The position numbers and the translations under genes are program-made. From Bradysia coprophila (taxonomy: Eukaryota > Arthropoda > Insecta > Diptera > Sciaridae), in the NCBI RefSeq assembly GCF_014529535.1, contig NW_023503334.1, forward strand, positions 124,001-188,000: DNA of 64,000 nucleotides, written 5' to 3'. How positions within the stretch are numbered: position 1 is the first letter of the stretch; each line of letters opens with the position of its first letter. The notes beneath the pieces were generated by a model. That model was not told the origin of the DNA. It ran no database searches and worked only from the letters and a program-made list of their open reading frames with translations. This document shows, piece by piece, positions 36,710-49,862 of this stretch.

Positions 36710-36866
36710 CAGAGGCGCCGACTTTGAATTCGTTCATGGGGGGCTCATGGGGGGCAAAGAGCACAAAATGATAAAAAAATTGTGAAAAACCCTAGGAATT
36801 TAAAGAAGTTTTGCATTGTCATGGGGGGCAATCGCCCCCCTCGCCCCCCTATACTCGGCGCTACTG
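36710..36866. mobile_element. hAT-like non-autonomous element with perfect 8-bp duplication
   Basis: 157 bp with ends CAGAGGCGCCGACTTT and, inverted, CAGTAGCGCCGAGTAT. Both flanks are CCACAGTC (36702-36709 and 36867-36874), a perfect 8-bp target duplication. CAG termini plus an 8-bp duplication are characteristic of hAT transposons. The interior has G-rich blocks (CATGGGGGGC twice, CCCCCCTCGCCCCCCT) and no gene. Confidence 0.85.
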
Positions 36867-38269
36867 CCACAGTCATTCAATATTTCATCCGAAAAAAAGC
36901 GACTCATCGAATTAACTCTAGAATAATTATAGCCCATCCGATAACAGCAAAAATTATCTATTTTCCAACGTAATATATCAACCCATTCAATTAAAATATC
37001 ATCCCATTCAATAAAATTCCGATTTCAATTTGGTGATGTGTCGTCGCAATGGTTGTATCCATAATGTAGTACCTGATCCTCTCTCACAACAATCACGTGG
37101 CCGAGAAGAAAAAAATTTATTGCTTTTCGTTTTAAAAGCATTTTCTATGCGCCGCTTACAGAGAGATAATGACTGGCTTCGATGAAGTTAGAAATAAAAA
37201 GAAAATTTGTGCTTGCAATTACTTTTACTTTCAATGGTTTTTACGACGCCTGCGCGTCACCGATTTTTTCTTTCGGTATTCAGTTATGAGAAAATAAAAC
37301 GAAAGTTTCATTTATTCTACGAAAAGAGATATACTAAACTGGGAATTGAAGAACATTACGTCGTTGAAATGATCAGTAGATTTTTGAAATTGTATCGAGA
37401 TACATCTCCTGCCGAACAGTATATGTCCATTCGCACGTTTGTTTACTGTTGTCATCGAATTATGCTGATGATGATGATAAATGATATAGAGGATAAGGAT
37501 GGATGTACCGTTTAACTATCATCGGTCAATTATGCTGAAGGGTGTTTGAATTTGCAGGTTGTTGCGATGGTTGACACCATAGCAAAAGAATAACGAATGC
37601 TTAGTAGTAGACGCGTAGTCTTAAGGGTTCGTTACGATATTAGGCAACTTTTGGTATGCATGTCACAAGCCGCACAACCTGATCTTATGAGTTAGCTCAA
37701 ACAAAATTTCAATCCTTTTCCGTTAACGACAAACGTATTAGTACTGCATATTAGCCATACTCTAACAACTCATTCAATTACAAATTGTCCCTAATTTAGT
37801 TTTAATAAAAATATTTCTGAACAAAATCCAACCGGCAAATTTACGGCATTTATGAGTTCTTACAACGATGGCACAACATACACCAACAGTAAATTATGAA
37901 TGGGATTCTATATTTTGAAAACAGACTTAACGAAATGTGTAGAAATCGGCTTCCTCGACATTTTACACTACACTTTTCGTGGCGAAAACATTCGGTGTTT
38001 CATACACTTCTATCACACAGGGGTGTAACTTAGAACAATTTTTATTGTCGCTGCTTAGAACATTTTTGATTTTTGTACCAGCCCTGTTGAATGTCGTTCA
38101 AAAACATCGAATCGTTTTTTAATTTTCTGAATGTTTTTTTGTTAGGTTGAAATTCCATATACAAACTGTGTGCAATACCGGCTCAGCGCATTACCGACAA
38201 TACCACAACATGTACCGAAATATTTTTTGAACCGGTGGGTGGCGAATTAAAGTCGCATTTGCGTCTAGT

Positions 38270-38517
38270 TCTCCAATTAATTTAATTAAAATCTGATTCT
38301 TATTGTAAAAAAAAACTTGGAACGAGCCGAACAATTCTTATGATCTGGAATTTTGATTACCCAACGCAGATCCAGTCAAATAAATCGACAAACATTTTAA
38401 ATGCAAATTTAACCGATTTCTGTGATACAATTGGAAATTCCAGATCATACGAATTGTTCGGCTCGTTCCAAGGTTTTTTTTTTAAATAATATCAAATTTT
38501 TATTAATTTAATTAAAG
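38270..38517. mobile_element. Long inverted-repeat element (MITE-like)
   Basis: Inner arms CTTGGAACGAGCCGAACAAT (then TCTTATGATCTGGAATTT) and the reverse complement AAATTCCAGATCATACGAAT (then TGTTCGGCTCGTTCCAAGG). Outside them stand poly(A)/poly(T) runs and matching TTAATTTAATTAAA blocks. The central 70 bases are unrelated and non-coding. Confidence 0.65.
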
Positions 38518-41500
38518 AAATAGTTATAGTTATAGTTATAGTTTTCGGCAACAACGATTTTCTGTTATAGTAACTTTTAATTGTCTTCGGCAATTGCCTA
38601 AAATCGATGGTATTTTACGACAATTTTTATGGTAAAGTGGTAGTAGCACATTTTTGATTTTTGGAGGTACCACTGGTACCAGCCCTGTTCGATTGTCGTT
38701 CAAACTGTTTTAGCTATGGTACACTATTGTTTAAATGTCAAGTTAGTACAGTTGATCTGTGGCAGACAATAGATTTTCAACACACTCTATTTTTCAAGAA
38801 ATCGAACCATTAGGCACCATTTAGGCATATGTGTCCACAGAAATATTTCTAACATAAATCGTTGTTGTGGATAACTTGAAAAATTGAACGACATTTGAAC
38901 AGGGCTCGAAAAAAATCATAAATTATTATAATCGGCAACGATAAAATATGTAAAGTTCGACGAAAGTGATTTGCAATATTCAACGGAATGACCATAATCA
39001 AATTTGCTTGCCGGTCTTTATTTTAGTGAACCCTTTTAATGAGGATATCAAAACTGTAATTCATTACAGTGAGTAAATATTGTTTGGATAACATTTTAGT
39101 TAGACAATAATGTGTGTCGCTCCATTCACGTAAGCCGGGAACATCACGTAAGCCGGGAACATAATAGTCGTATTGTTTGGGATGTATTCCGAAGTTCTTT
39201 TTCTCCGTTCAAAAGGAAAAAGATTTTTGCTGTTGTTTAAAATTGAAATTTTCTTTTTGCTTGACGGACATCGCTGTTATTATGCTAAAATTTCGATACG
39301 TAAAGTGATTAGATGACGATCTGGCTGTTTATTCTCGATTCATTGGGAGTTTAGGCATGTCATAAATGATTAATCGTAGACATTATAAGCAGTGGTCATG
39401 TTGCAAAAAAGATATCGAAGTGAATCATCGGCTATTTCATTTTCTTAGCTGGCCGGAGCTATTAAATTGGTCAATTTTTTATCGCAATTTATAGGCCAGA
39501 ACGTAGAACAACTGTTGCTCGTTTTCTATAGTTTACTGTAACGTCTCTTCATATGGAAAGGGATGTTGTAAACTGTGTAAGACAAAAGTTAGAATCGTTA
39601 AACAAGATGTGAATGGAGTAATTTCGAGTTTTTTGTTTTGTTTTGTTCAAAGATTTCACTGAATCTGTTGCTTCGCAACACAGACTCACGAGATTCACAA
39701 ACCACAAATTGTTCGTGTGTTTAATTTAATGAATTTTGGCTGAAATTTTTCCACTGACGGAAGGCTCATGAAGATCTAAAGTGAATTTAAATTTTCGTTT
39801 TAGCGAGTAAGACTTTAGTATATATAATATATAAACTTCGGTATGAATAAATAATGAAAAGTTACTTTGGCTTTAATTTTTACCGAGAACTAATTATTGC
39901 TACATCCCAACAATTAGCCGCACTATACACTCTTTATCATTCTCTAAAATGGGAAAAGTTTTTAGGAAAAATGAACATTTTCTGATTTTTTTTGAAAATG
40001 TTGTTTTCATTCAACGAATTTTCGATATATTTAATCAACAAACCGCGAACAAACAATAAAAAACTCACAAGCAGAAGATAGTCAGTTGGTTTGTTTATTT
40101 GTTTGCTTGTTGCTTCCTGCATTTAGCATTAGCAAATAACATAAAAAAGAGAGAGATTCTTTTGGGATTTTATGTTTGTAACAATTGTGGGTTTGTCAGG
40201 ATGAATGCGATCTGAGTGCAGAACTTTCAGTTTATTATCAATTCAAAAGATTATGTTGTGCGGATGTGTGTGGTTCTTATTAAAAGGAATCAGTTCAAAT
40301 CCGTCCACCAGATATTTAATGAAATTTTATTTATTGTAGCACACACAACAACAAAAAAATCGGTGAGAACTCGACCATAAAACAATAATTCGGTAAAATA
40401 TTTGTTGCGGAAAAATTTTCCAGCGAGTACGCTTTAGTAAATCCAGGACACAATTAACGAAATGTCGCGAACCTATAAATCAATTAAAAATTGGCAAAAC
40501 TGAATGGAATGATAATTGGAAAAATTGAAACGAACCGCGTGACCCACCTTCGTCACATTTCATTCGTTTATATACCATTAATTATCGCTAATAAAAATAA
40601 TTCCAAAACAAAATCACATTTCAAAAATCCCCTTTGGCGTCTTCAATTAAAACGCAACAGAAATGAATGAAAATTATAATGTCCAATCCCGACAAAATGT
40701 TTTCGTTTTATGAAACACTTGAAACTCAAAAATTCTTGTCAACTGATCGAATCGCGTCATCCCAACAAAAGATTAACGGATTTCTAGCTATAACATGAAA
40801 TTATACAGCGAAAATCGATAAGTTCATAAATTCTTGCGAAATATTATTATTGGCCGGTTAATCGGCACACAATTTACGTGTAATATACCTTCACTAACGA
40901 CTTTTCAAGCAACGTAAATTAAATGCTAAAATTACCTGATTTTTTTCGTTGTCGGTTAATGGTTTTAGTGGATGTGTAGTTCCGAGTATAGTTTGCAACC
41001 AAAAAAAGAATGTAATTCACTATATCAATTAGCCACTACGCGCAACGGTCTTAACTTTATATTTGAAAATAAAATGTCAATTTGTCGTCAGTCGACCACT
41101 GGCAATTATTATTATTATTATTATTTGAGCGTCCGAATAATTTTATTATCTTTCGTATTTTTTTGCACACCAAAACTAAACTTTTTTTTGTTCAATAAAA
41201 ACGTGAACCACGTTTCTACAAAAATTCTATTGATTCAGTGTCAAAAAAGAATAAATCCGTCGTATATATCTATCTAGATATAATATCGTATAACACCACA
41301 CACTCATAAATGCTGCATCCAAACCAGCAAAAATTGCAACCGTAAAAAATCACATATTTTCCATAAAGTTTTGTAATACACGACGCAACGAGCCAAATTG
41401 TACACTAAATATTCGAAAAATATAGAAAATAAAATAAAACGGTTGATCAGCACACAATATATATCCTCTAAGATGTTTTCGGTCCTTTCTCTTCAAAGTT

Positions 41501-44500
41501 TGGCGGTTCTCTGACTACTGATAACTAAAAGTGATGTGTGTTTTCTCCAGTTCGTTTAGTATGTGTTTCTGTTATATGTTGGCTAGCCATTGCCTTTTAC
41601 TTCATCGTTCTCGCGGATCCGAGGACGGCCACACGGCTATGCTTATGTAAATGGTAGTGGGGTATGAGAAGGGTCGAGAATGGCGACAGGAGTGCATTCA
41701 AGATGTATTGCTTTGAATGTTGTGTGTTGTTGTTGGTTTTTTTTTCTCGTGTGTTTCGTTTTTGTACTGTAGGTAGTATTAAGTTTTGTAGGTGTTTATG
41801 TCGATATATATGTATTTGGCTGTGTTTTTGTTGCAAATATTGAAGATTGATTTTGAGTTACAGTTTATATATGCATGCATGCATGCGGATGTTGTTACTG
41901 ACAAAATATTTTTTTGTTGTTATAATTTGTCGAAGTATATGTTTCACGCGTGAGTTTATCGTTGGTGTGTATGGTTTGCATTTAAGCACATAAAAACGCA
42001 CAATTACTAACTAAATAAATGGTATCATTGGTGGCTATTATTTTTCGGCATTCGATGTCGTGTGTCGTTGCAAAAAAATTATGATTTTTTGTTGAAATTT
42101 AAATTACCTGTTGCGAGAGGAAAATTAATTTTTTAAATTGAGCAAATTAATTTAAAAAAAAATTACGCTAAGTCCGACTTATTCGTTTGTGATGCAACAA
42201 TTGATTGTCCGAATTTTAAATTTATTTTCTAATTGTTTAAATTAAAAAAATATTTTTTTTTGTATAATCTCGAATGTCGCGAATAATCTTTATCGGAAAT
42301 TTTTGAGGAAACTTGATCCGAGCGAAATTCGAGTGGTCAAAATATTAAATTATTTTTTCCTCAAAAGTTACGTCCAAAAATATTCACTTATTGAACCGTT
42401 GAATAACAAAAAAAATGTCATACTCAGCGTCAAACAATTTCACAAAATTAGCGTGTATGGTACAAAGTCCAATTTCTTTAAACCATCATTTCGACCAGAC
42501 CACATTATCATATAGATTTATCGATTATATGAGCCGTAAGAACGCACATAAATCCCCCATTCAACCATTCAGCAATTTAAAAATTTCATCGCATACACAC
42601 ATACGCACAGGCAATGCTTTATAAATGCACCAATCGATCATAAAAATTATGTTAAAACCAAACTCAACAGCCCTCTAAACATGACAAACATGAGCATCGA
42701 CGTTGTATTTGTATACATCATCCCCGACGCACAACAAAAAAAAATATTTTTTCCACCGAAAAATTTCTTCAATATCCGAAAATGTGTGCAAAATAATACA
42801 TTCAAGAAAATAACTCGGCTACAACCCTGAATGGACGGTCCGCGAAACGCGATTTGTCTAACCCAGTGGTAAGGGTAAGTTAGTATATATATAGAAGAAG
42901 GGTCTGCTATTTTCTGATGTTCTCTATACTGAAGCTTGAATCGCGGCAATAAGCGGGCATCAAGAATGTTTGGTGTGAGTCAAAAACGGGGAGGATTTGA
43001 ACGACAAGAGAATTGGATGGTTTTCTCGTATGTGTGTAGAAACATGTATGAATATAGGTACATAGCCGAAGAGATTGTGCTTATACATTGATGAAGCATG
43101 TAGATTCAATGTGTGTATTATATGGTCTATGAATGAATACATATACCGACCGATATATAGCCGTAGGGATTGATCGCGGAGTTGAGAAATATATATATAA
43201 ATATATGAATGTTATACATATATTTGGAATGAGAAGGATATTGAAGTAGATGGTGGCCATGTGAGACGAGAATTTGCCTGCTGTTTGCCTAAGGGTGATA
43301 TAAACTCTTCCAACGCGATTTTTTGTGAAAGGTCTTTTCTTTTTTTTTCTTTTTTTTCCGTATATTTCGTAGTGCACATGTATTTTCACCCTTGTTGTAT
43401 GGGAGAATAATAAGAGAAAACGAAGGGATGTCAATAAAAATGTATATTATTTTTCTCAAGATTTATTAACAATTTGAAATGTATTTTTGGTAAAAAAAAA
43501 CTTTTTTTTTCAGCGAAACCGTATTTGCAGGTATAATCAGACTACGATAACAATGTCTATTCCAAATAACAAGACAGTTTGTAAGGCGATTATGTAAAAC
43601 GAATATAACAAGACGCTAAACAAAACGTATGGTCAAATTGAACTGAAGCAAGCAACAAAAAAAAAGTATTCTCAACGAGCATAATTATACAGAAATGATA
43701 TCCAAGTGCTCTTCATGTCGTCGTCGAAGAAACGAAATGATTTTCTTTGAATTCAAAAATACACGACGTCTTCAATTGACCTTTAATTTGATATCTCTCT
43801 ATCGAGAGTAGCTAATAACAGTAGCTTATAATATTTCCTTCGTAGAAACAAGGCAACAATCGCGACACGAGTACGAATTATAATTCTATTCCCGACAATC
43901 TTGATATCATTCATGTAGGAAAACAAAACAAAACTGTACTTAGTTTAAATTTAGATCGAAGGATAGAATGAAAGAAATTATTGCGCTTAATACACTTTTA
44001 TCAAGTGAAATCAATTTATTTACCAAGGTAAAATATGGGCATTTCCAACGAGAGCAAAAGTTTGGGAACCAGAGCGAAGCGAGTGCCGCAATTCGCTCGA
44101 GTCAGAATTTCCTTTTCATCCGTACATGGCGTGAATAACCGTTTTTATCCGCGAAACAAACTCATCAAAATGTTTCACAATTTTTGAAAAACAAAAGACA
44201 GTGACAGTTGTAAAGAGAAAAATCACATTTTCTTACCTGAACGGTCATTATAGAGAGCTGTAACAAACCGTCACCTTTTCACCACATTTGAATTAAGAAA
44301 ATAAGGTTATTCACTTCGCTCTGATATCTTTAAATCCTTCTTTCAGAGGATGAAAATACGATTACAAAAAAAGTTCTGAGTCTGTACATTGCACAACACA
44401 CGGAAATATTCGAAATTTGAAAACTTACAATTTCTCAAGCAAAATTCAATCTCTGAACACAGACGGTGCTGTTACGGTTTATTCGTACCTGCCACTAACC

Positions 44501-46416
44501 GTACAGCGATTGGCAATAATCTAGTTGTTATAATCTGATTCAGCGAGGAAAGAATAGCCCGTAAAGTCATAAATATTTTATGGTTGGGTTTTTCCTTGGA
44601 TTTCCTAGCGAAACGAATAATTCCTTTCGGCATGTGTTGTATGCATAAACATCGACAGAGAAAAGAAATAATAATAATATCCAAAAATCTGTGTTATTGC
44701 TGAGAATATGAGGCTCATTTAAGTGTTATGTCAAATACTGTGTTACAATAAACGTTTATATCTTAGAACCGTTAAATATCTTCGGTTGAATAATCAATTT
44801 TTACTAAACAGTCCGAAGTGCATAGTCTTCGTTTCAGATAAATATATTGGCAATTTGACTGTGTTTACACGCTGGAATAGCGTGATGCAGAGTCCCGGCA
44901 AACATTCTTATTGCTTGAGTGTTAGGTGACAAAAAGAAACGACTTTTTTGTTGGATAGTAAAATTTCAGATAAACTTTATGAAGTCAAATAAATATTTGC
45001 GCAATACTTTAAACAATTGAAGTAGCAGATTTACTGACTATAATGGAGATGCGGTTGCTTATGGAAGATACTAATACATTTGTTCCTTTGAATTACATAA
45101 AATAGAATTGACTACATCGTCATAACAAGAACAGATTCTCTACGATAAGAGAACTCGTGTTAAATTTGTCAATACGATTAGAGTCGAATGTTACTAATTA
45201 ACAACATCACATCTTTTGCATCAAGAGTCCAAGAAGAAGACTTATTTACTGAGTCACCAAATCTCGATGTTTTTTTATTATTATTTACTATCACTGCTTA
45301 ATACCGTTATGAGTACAAGGGCCATCCTACGCTGTATATACCGTGTTTAATATATTGTACCAACGATGTGCATGACACAAATGTTTGACGGGGTGCGCTG
45401 TTCAATGTTCAAATGCACACTTATTGTTTCTGGTTGAAAGTGCAGATGCAGGTATATTTTCCAGCATTTAAGAGTTTTAACGTTGTTGGTTGAATTTTTT
45501 TTTGTTGAAATCGTTTAATATGTTCAATGCGATGACAAATTCTCGAATTATTTTTTTTCCATAAAATTCCACATCTATAATCTTGTTGCTCGCAATATTT
45601 AGTGGGGTGAGTAATGCATACTGTTATATTGGTTCTTTGGCGATAATATTTTTATCATTGCGTTGGGCTGGAATATACATATCGTTTATAATATTTATGA
45701 ATTTGGATTTATTTCTTTATGTATACAATCTACTTTCGATTAGTGATGGTAAGAGAATTGTAGAGAAAGAATTTTATGTAAACGAAAAATTTTCGATGCA
45801 TTTATTTTTTCCTTATATGTTCTTAGACCACAGAGGATAAATCTAAGAGAAACAAAAATTGTTCTAAATTCAGACAGTTTAATCAGTATTCCAAGGCAAC
45901 ACAAGACAAAATTCATTTTTAATTAGAAGATATCTAGTCCTTTTGAGTGTCTTTTCTATAGGCGGTAACCGTATCACTAATATAATATTGTCGAATCTTC
46001 GTCATTACGGATCGATGAAAAATCTTGTACTTTATTTGTTTAGGCAAACATTTTCCTATGTAAGGCATCATTCCACAGAACGTCTGCTTTTTGTTGTAAC
46101 AACCGCTAACAGATGAATATTTAACATCCATCTTAAACAGTTGTGTTTAATGATTCCCAGGCCTAGCATTGACTGGATCAATGTTTATGAACATTTGTTT
46201 GTACATCAACGTGAAGCATTTTTTTTCTCGACACAATATTGTCGTCTTCGAAAGAGTTCATTAATGTTTGAAGAACTTGCAAAGCGGTACAAGGACATTT
46301 TTTGTGAATTTTAAATTACCAAAACTACCAAAAATTACTGCAAGTCAATTTGTAACTGGCGGCAATTTTTAGTAATTTTGATTTCCTGAAATATGCCCTG
46401 CAACAATATATATCGC

Positions 46417-46577
46417 CAACGCACTTCAAGCAAAAGTGATCGTTGTCGACAGCTGCCAAAAGCCAAATAGAGTACTATTTTGTATGAAATGGTTCTTTAC
46501 AGTGTTTCACAGTTGTGTGACACACTGTCAAGTATCTGTACTCTATTTAGAGTACCACTCGTGCTGGAAGTGCGTTG
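46417..46577. mobile_element. CAACGCACTTC MITE, copy 2
   Basis: 161 bp from CAACGCACTTCAAGC to GCTGGAAGTGCGTTG, flanked on both sides by the 7-bp sequence ATATCGC. The interior contains GTCGACAGCTGCCAAAAG, the shared TACTATTTTGTATGAAAT, a small palindrome ACAGTTGTGTGACACACTGT, and TACTCTATTTAGAGTACCAC. No coding capacity. Confidence 0.85.
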
Positions 46578-46837
46578 ATATCGCTAAATATGTCATGACA
46601 TAATCACCGGCCATAATGATATGGCAGTTTTTCTATCTTGTAGGTAAACAATCTTATCACGAACTCAACCGTTTCTACGAGTCAATTTAGTAGTGGAATT
46701 TTAGAAAAGCTTGTCATATATTTGGTTGTTTGGTCTGAGCTTACATAAGCGGTTGCAATAGATTGCAACAATGGTTTATTCATACTGCAAAATCCTATAG
46801 CACCCGACTGTACGTGATTCAGAATTGTTTATGTTTA

Positions 46838-46915
46838 ACTAGATAATTGAGTTTTTTTCGTGCGATCCTCATATTTGCAACGTTATCAGAATTGCTACTT
46901 AGATAACAGATAGTT
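46838..46915. promoter_or_regulatory. Cluster of GATA-type sites upstream of the EcKinase gene
   Basis: Within about 120 bases before the ATG stand ATAGATAATT-like, TTATCAGA, AGATAACA and AGATAGTT sequences, all fitting the WGATAR core on one strand or the other. In flies GATA factors drive gut and fat-body genes, where ecdysteroid-kinase-like enzymes are often expressed. The motif is short and the region AT-rich, so chance is possible. Confidence 0.3.
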
Positions 46916-46954
46916 TTCATAACACAGTTTTCATTCCGCTGTTGACTTTTAATC

Positions 46955-48379
46955 ATGCAACAACCAGCTAACGCTTGTCCTGAGTGGGTTACTATAGAAC
47001 TCTTACGGAAGGCCGTCAGAAGCTACAAAAATGACGATACTTTCGAAGTTAACGATTTCTCGGTAAAATCGGGTTTTAGTGAACACTTTGCCAGCGTAAT
47101 GTTGCAGTGTAAAATCGATTGCAAATCTGTGAATACTGAACGTGAAACATTGAATGTGGTCGTGAAGGCGAGACAAATCATCGAGGGACTGAAAGCGATT
47201 GCATGTGAAGAAGCTATGTTTGAAAATGAGATTAGAATGTACACCAGCACACTTCCTGCATTCAATCGGCTGTTTGCACGTTTCGGAATGAACATTGATC
47301 TTGCACCGGAGTAAGGGTGTTGCCAACTCGCTCGAAATCGTAATTCGGATTTCTGATTTTGCTTCTTTCTCCTTCCAAAGATTTATTTACGCAACCAACG
47401 ATCCCTTCCCCATAATCATTTTAAAGGATTTGACCATTGATGGATATTTTGCACCGCGAACTTCTTTCGAAGATCTTGAAGATGCGAAACAAGTGATTCA
47501 ACGAATTGCTCAATTCCACGCTGCTTCGTTCTATCTGAGTGGAACGGTAATGACACCGATTATTGTCCATGTCCAGCAATTAACTGAAATGTCTTCCATC
47601 TGTAGAATCAGATGGATTTCCACGACTACAAGTTTACTGCGTATGAAAACGAGGACATATTCTATAAACTGTACAACACATCGGTGAATGTGTTTAAGGA
47701 GGTGTTAGAAACGTGGGACGGTTATCAAGAGTTTATACCGAAAATCGAAAGGTACATGGAGCAAATTGGAGAAATTGGACGAAAATCGCACAGTATTAAC
47801 AAGGCCAACTACGGATACAATGTACTAAACCATGGCGACTTTCATACGCGAAATCTTTTAGTCAAACTGAATTCCAAACAGAATTTGCAACAGTTTTGCT
47901 TAGTAATGATGATATGCCTTCGATTGTGTTGCACAGCACACCAAGAAATTATCTTTTCTTATTTGCAGATTGATTACCAACTTAGTATCTACTGCAGCCC
48001 AGCCATCGACTTAAATTACGCTGCCAGCATGTTAAGTCGCGACGAAAATGGTGATATTCCATACGACGATGTCATAGTCTTCTATCACCAAGAGTTCGTA
48101 AAGACTTTGAATACGTTCGGATACACAGAACCGATACCATCGTTGATAGACTTAAATGTTGAACTCATTCGACACGGGCGCACCAATGTATTGATGCTGA
48201 TTATTTTTGTTCCATATGGGTATATTGACTGGACCACTACGCGAATGGAAGATTTTATGGGAACAAATGAAAACGACGAAAAAGCGAAAATGTTCAAGAA
48301 AAGCTTGTATAACCAACCCATTTGTAAAGCTATAATGCAGCGAACGTTGAAAAGTTTTTTACACAAAGGCTGGCTGTAA
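46955..48379 (+). CDS. Ecdysteroid kinase-like protein (EcKinase / CHK family)
   Basis: Small-molecule phosphotransferase of the insect EcKinase family (CHKov-like). Members phosphorylate ecdysteroids or are implicated in detoxification. Four exons (46955-47310, 47381-47546, 47606-47902, 47969-48379) join in phase to 409 residues, the usual family length. The amino part opens PEWVTIELLRKAV and includes FSEHFASVMLQCKI. Exon 2 contains PIIILKDLTIDGYF and the helix AKQVIQRIAQFHAASF. The catalytic Brenner box is HGDFHTRN with His250, Asp252 and Asn257 all present. The metal-binding motif that is usually DFQ reads DYQ at residues 275-277, directly after an intron. The end, FLHKGWL, is typical. With all key residues kept and clean splicing it looks functional. 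The natural substrate cannot be deduced. The lack of a same-family neighbour is notable because these genes usually form clusters. Confidence 0.9.
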
Positions 48380-49106
48380 ATAATTAGCGTGAACAATATG
48401 TGTGTGGAAAATAATAACAACAAAAAATCTTTTGTTTTATCCCAATCGTATTAACTACATACATCAAGTGAACATAAATTGCTGTTTAGAGAAAAAAATG
48501 CTTCGCTGGCTTTCATTGCAAATGCGAGCGTATGAAATTTTTTTCGGGAATAATATTTTATTGAACAATTTGTGTGTTGTGTTTGAGACTGTTGGTTGGT
48601 ATTATGAAAATTTATTTTAAGACACTAACTAGTCAAAGGAGGAGATTTTGTTCCACCTTACAGTCTCTACAAATTGTCGTTGCTGCTTCTTTAGACATTA
48701 TAAATATTTTCACACTGAAATCCATATTTATTTCGACACTCTTTTTAGCACCTAGTCACTAACTAACTTCGTGGAAATTCTGGAAAGGTTCTAGAATATT
48801 CCGAGTGTGTGATTTCTCTTTTGTCAATAAGTCTTTAAAGAGTGTTAACAAAAACAGCCACTTCATATGTAGCAAGAAATCAGTCAATCTTTTGGAGTGT
48901 TCATTGAACTTCAATACTCGTTATTAAAAAGAGGAAATTTTAGGCTTGGCAATGAAGTAAAAAAGACTCGGAACTCTACTCTGCGCGCATACCATGTTTT
49001 TATGCACACAAAGCTCTAGGTCCTGCGTGTGCTAATCCTTAAAAAACGGGGCTCTTGAGGTGTCTTCGTATAAATAAATTGTGTTCACAAAGGAACAGGG
49101 AACAGG

Positions 49107-49277
49107 TTATGTATGTTTAGGCACGCTGGAAAGTGCTAAGAAGGTCGAGGAATACCTCCAAATAAATTTCTAAAAATCAAAAGTCAAATTTTTGATTTTT
49201 AGAAATTTATTTGGAGGTGTTCCTCGACTCCCTTAGCTTTTTCCCGGTGTGCCTAAAGTTGACAAGTCACATTAACC
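49107..49277. mobile_element. Hairpin element (MITE-like), 49.2 kb
   Basis: Left arm GTTTAGGCACGCTGGAAAG, then GTCGAGGAATACCTCCAAAT and TTCTAAAAATCAAAA. The right arm is its inverse: TTTTGATTTTTAGAAATTTA, TTGGAGGTGTTCCTCGAC, CCGGTGTGCCTAAA. The loop is under ten bases, so the transcript would fold to a long hairpin. No duplication at the ends is clear. Confidence 0.7.
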
Positions 49278-49833
49278 GGCAACGTGTTATCCCGCCATTG
49301 ATATAGAAGAGAAGGCTTGGTGTGCTAGAAGTTTTAGTTGGAAAAAGTCCACTGAACGACTGAACCGTTCTTTCAGAACCATGGTACCACCATCGCTTTT
49401 AAATTTCATTAAGAGTGACGAGTTTTGAAATCACCGTTTTCTGCTCTAGATTTGTGCTCCCTCAAGCGAACAGAAATTAATTGAATTGATGAGCAGACAT
49501 TAAAACAGAAGTTTACAAGCATGAACTGGCTAATGAACGAATAAACAGACTTGTACAACGAAAATGTGATACCGAAATACCGTTCGATTGCGGTCATTGG
49601 AATCGTAGGACAATGCAGGAGAAAAAAAAATGAGCACAGAGAACAAATTACAAATTACATAAAATCAATTCCGGATATCATTACCTTACATTTAGAGTAT
49701 CCTTTATCCACCAATCTAAATTTAGTTGCTATACTAATTTATACATAGCAAGAGCGAAAGCAGCACACCATCCACCTTCTCTAAATTTTAGATATATAGC
49801 AATTATATTCTTGCACTCAAGTATATTCAAATA

Positions 49834-49862
49834 TACGTACGTACGTACGTACGTATGTATGT
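49834..49862. repeat. TACG tetranucleotide microsatellite
   Basis: ACGTACGTACGTACGTACGT followed by TATGTATGT in non-coding sequence. Confidence 0.9.

Larger units (their letters stand above)
34764..46954. other. 12 kb spacer without a recognised gene
   Basis: AT-rich sequence, probably including the remote 5' region of the Distal-antenna-like gene. It contains several inverted-repeat elements (35452-35656, 36710-36866, 38270-38517, 46417-46577) and simple repeats near 38520 (TTATAG hexamer), 41106 (ATT) and 41871 (ATGC). An 18-bp unit, CACGTAAGCCGGGAACAT, stands twice in tandem at about 39128-39163. Open frames at 36350-36634 (-), 37232-37515 (+) and 45934-46131 (-) look somewhat protein-like but match no family I know. 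Confidence 0.45.

Noticed and set aside
37232..37515. Plus-strand frame reading HRFFLSVFSYEKIKRKF.. to a stop at 37515
   Set aside because: Composition is plausible for a small protein, but I know no family match and see no promoter or partner exon. Homology or RNA evidence would be decisive.
45934..46131. Minus-strand frame of 65 codons starting MDVKYSSVSGCYNKKQTF
   Set aside because: Short, unrecognised, and no splice or expression evidence; retained only as a note.
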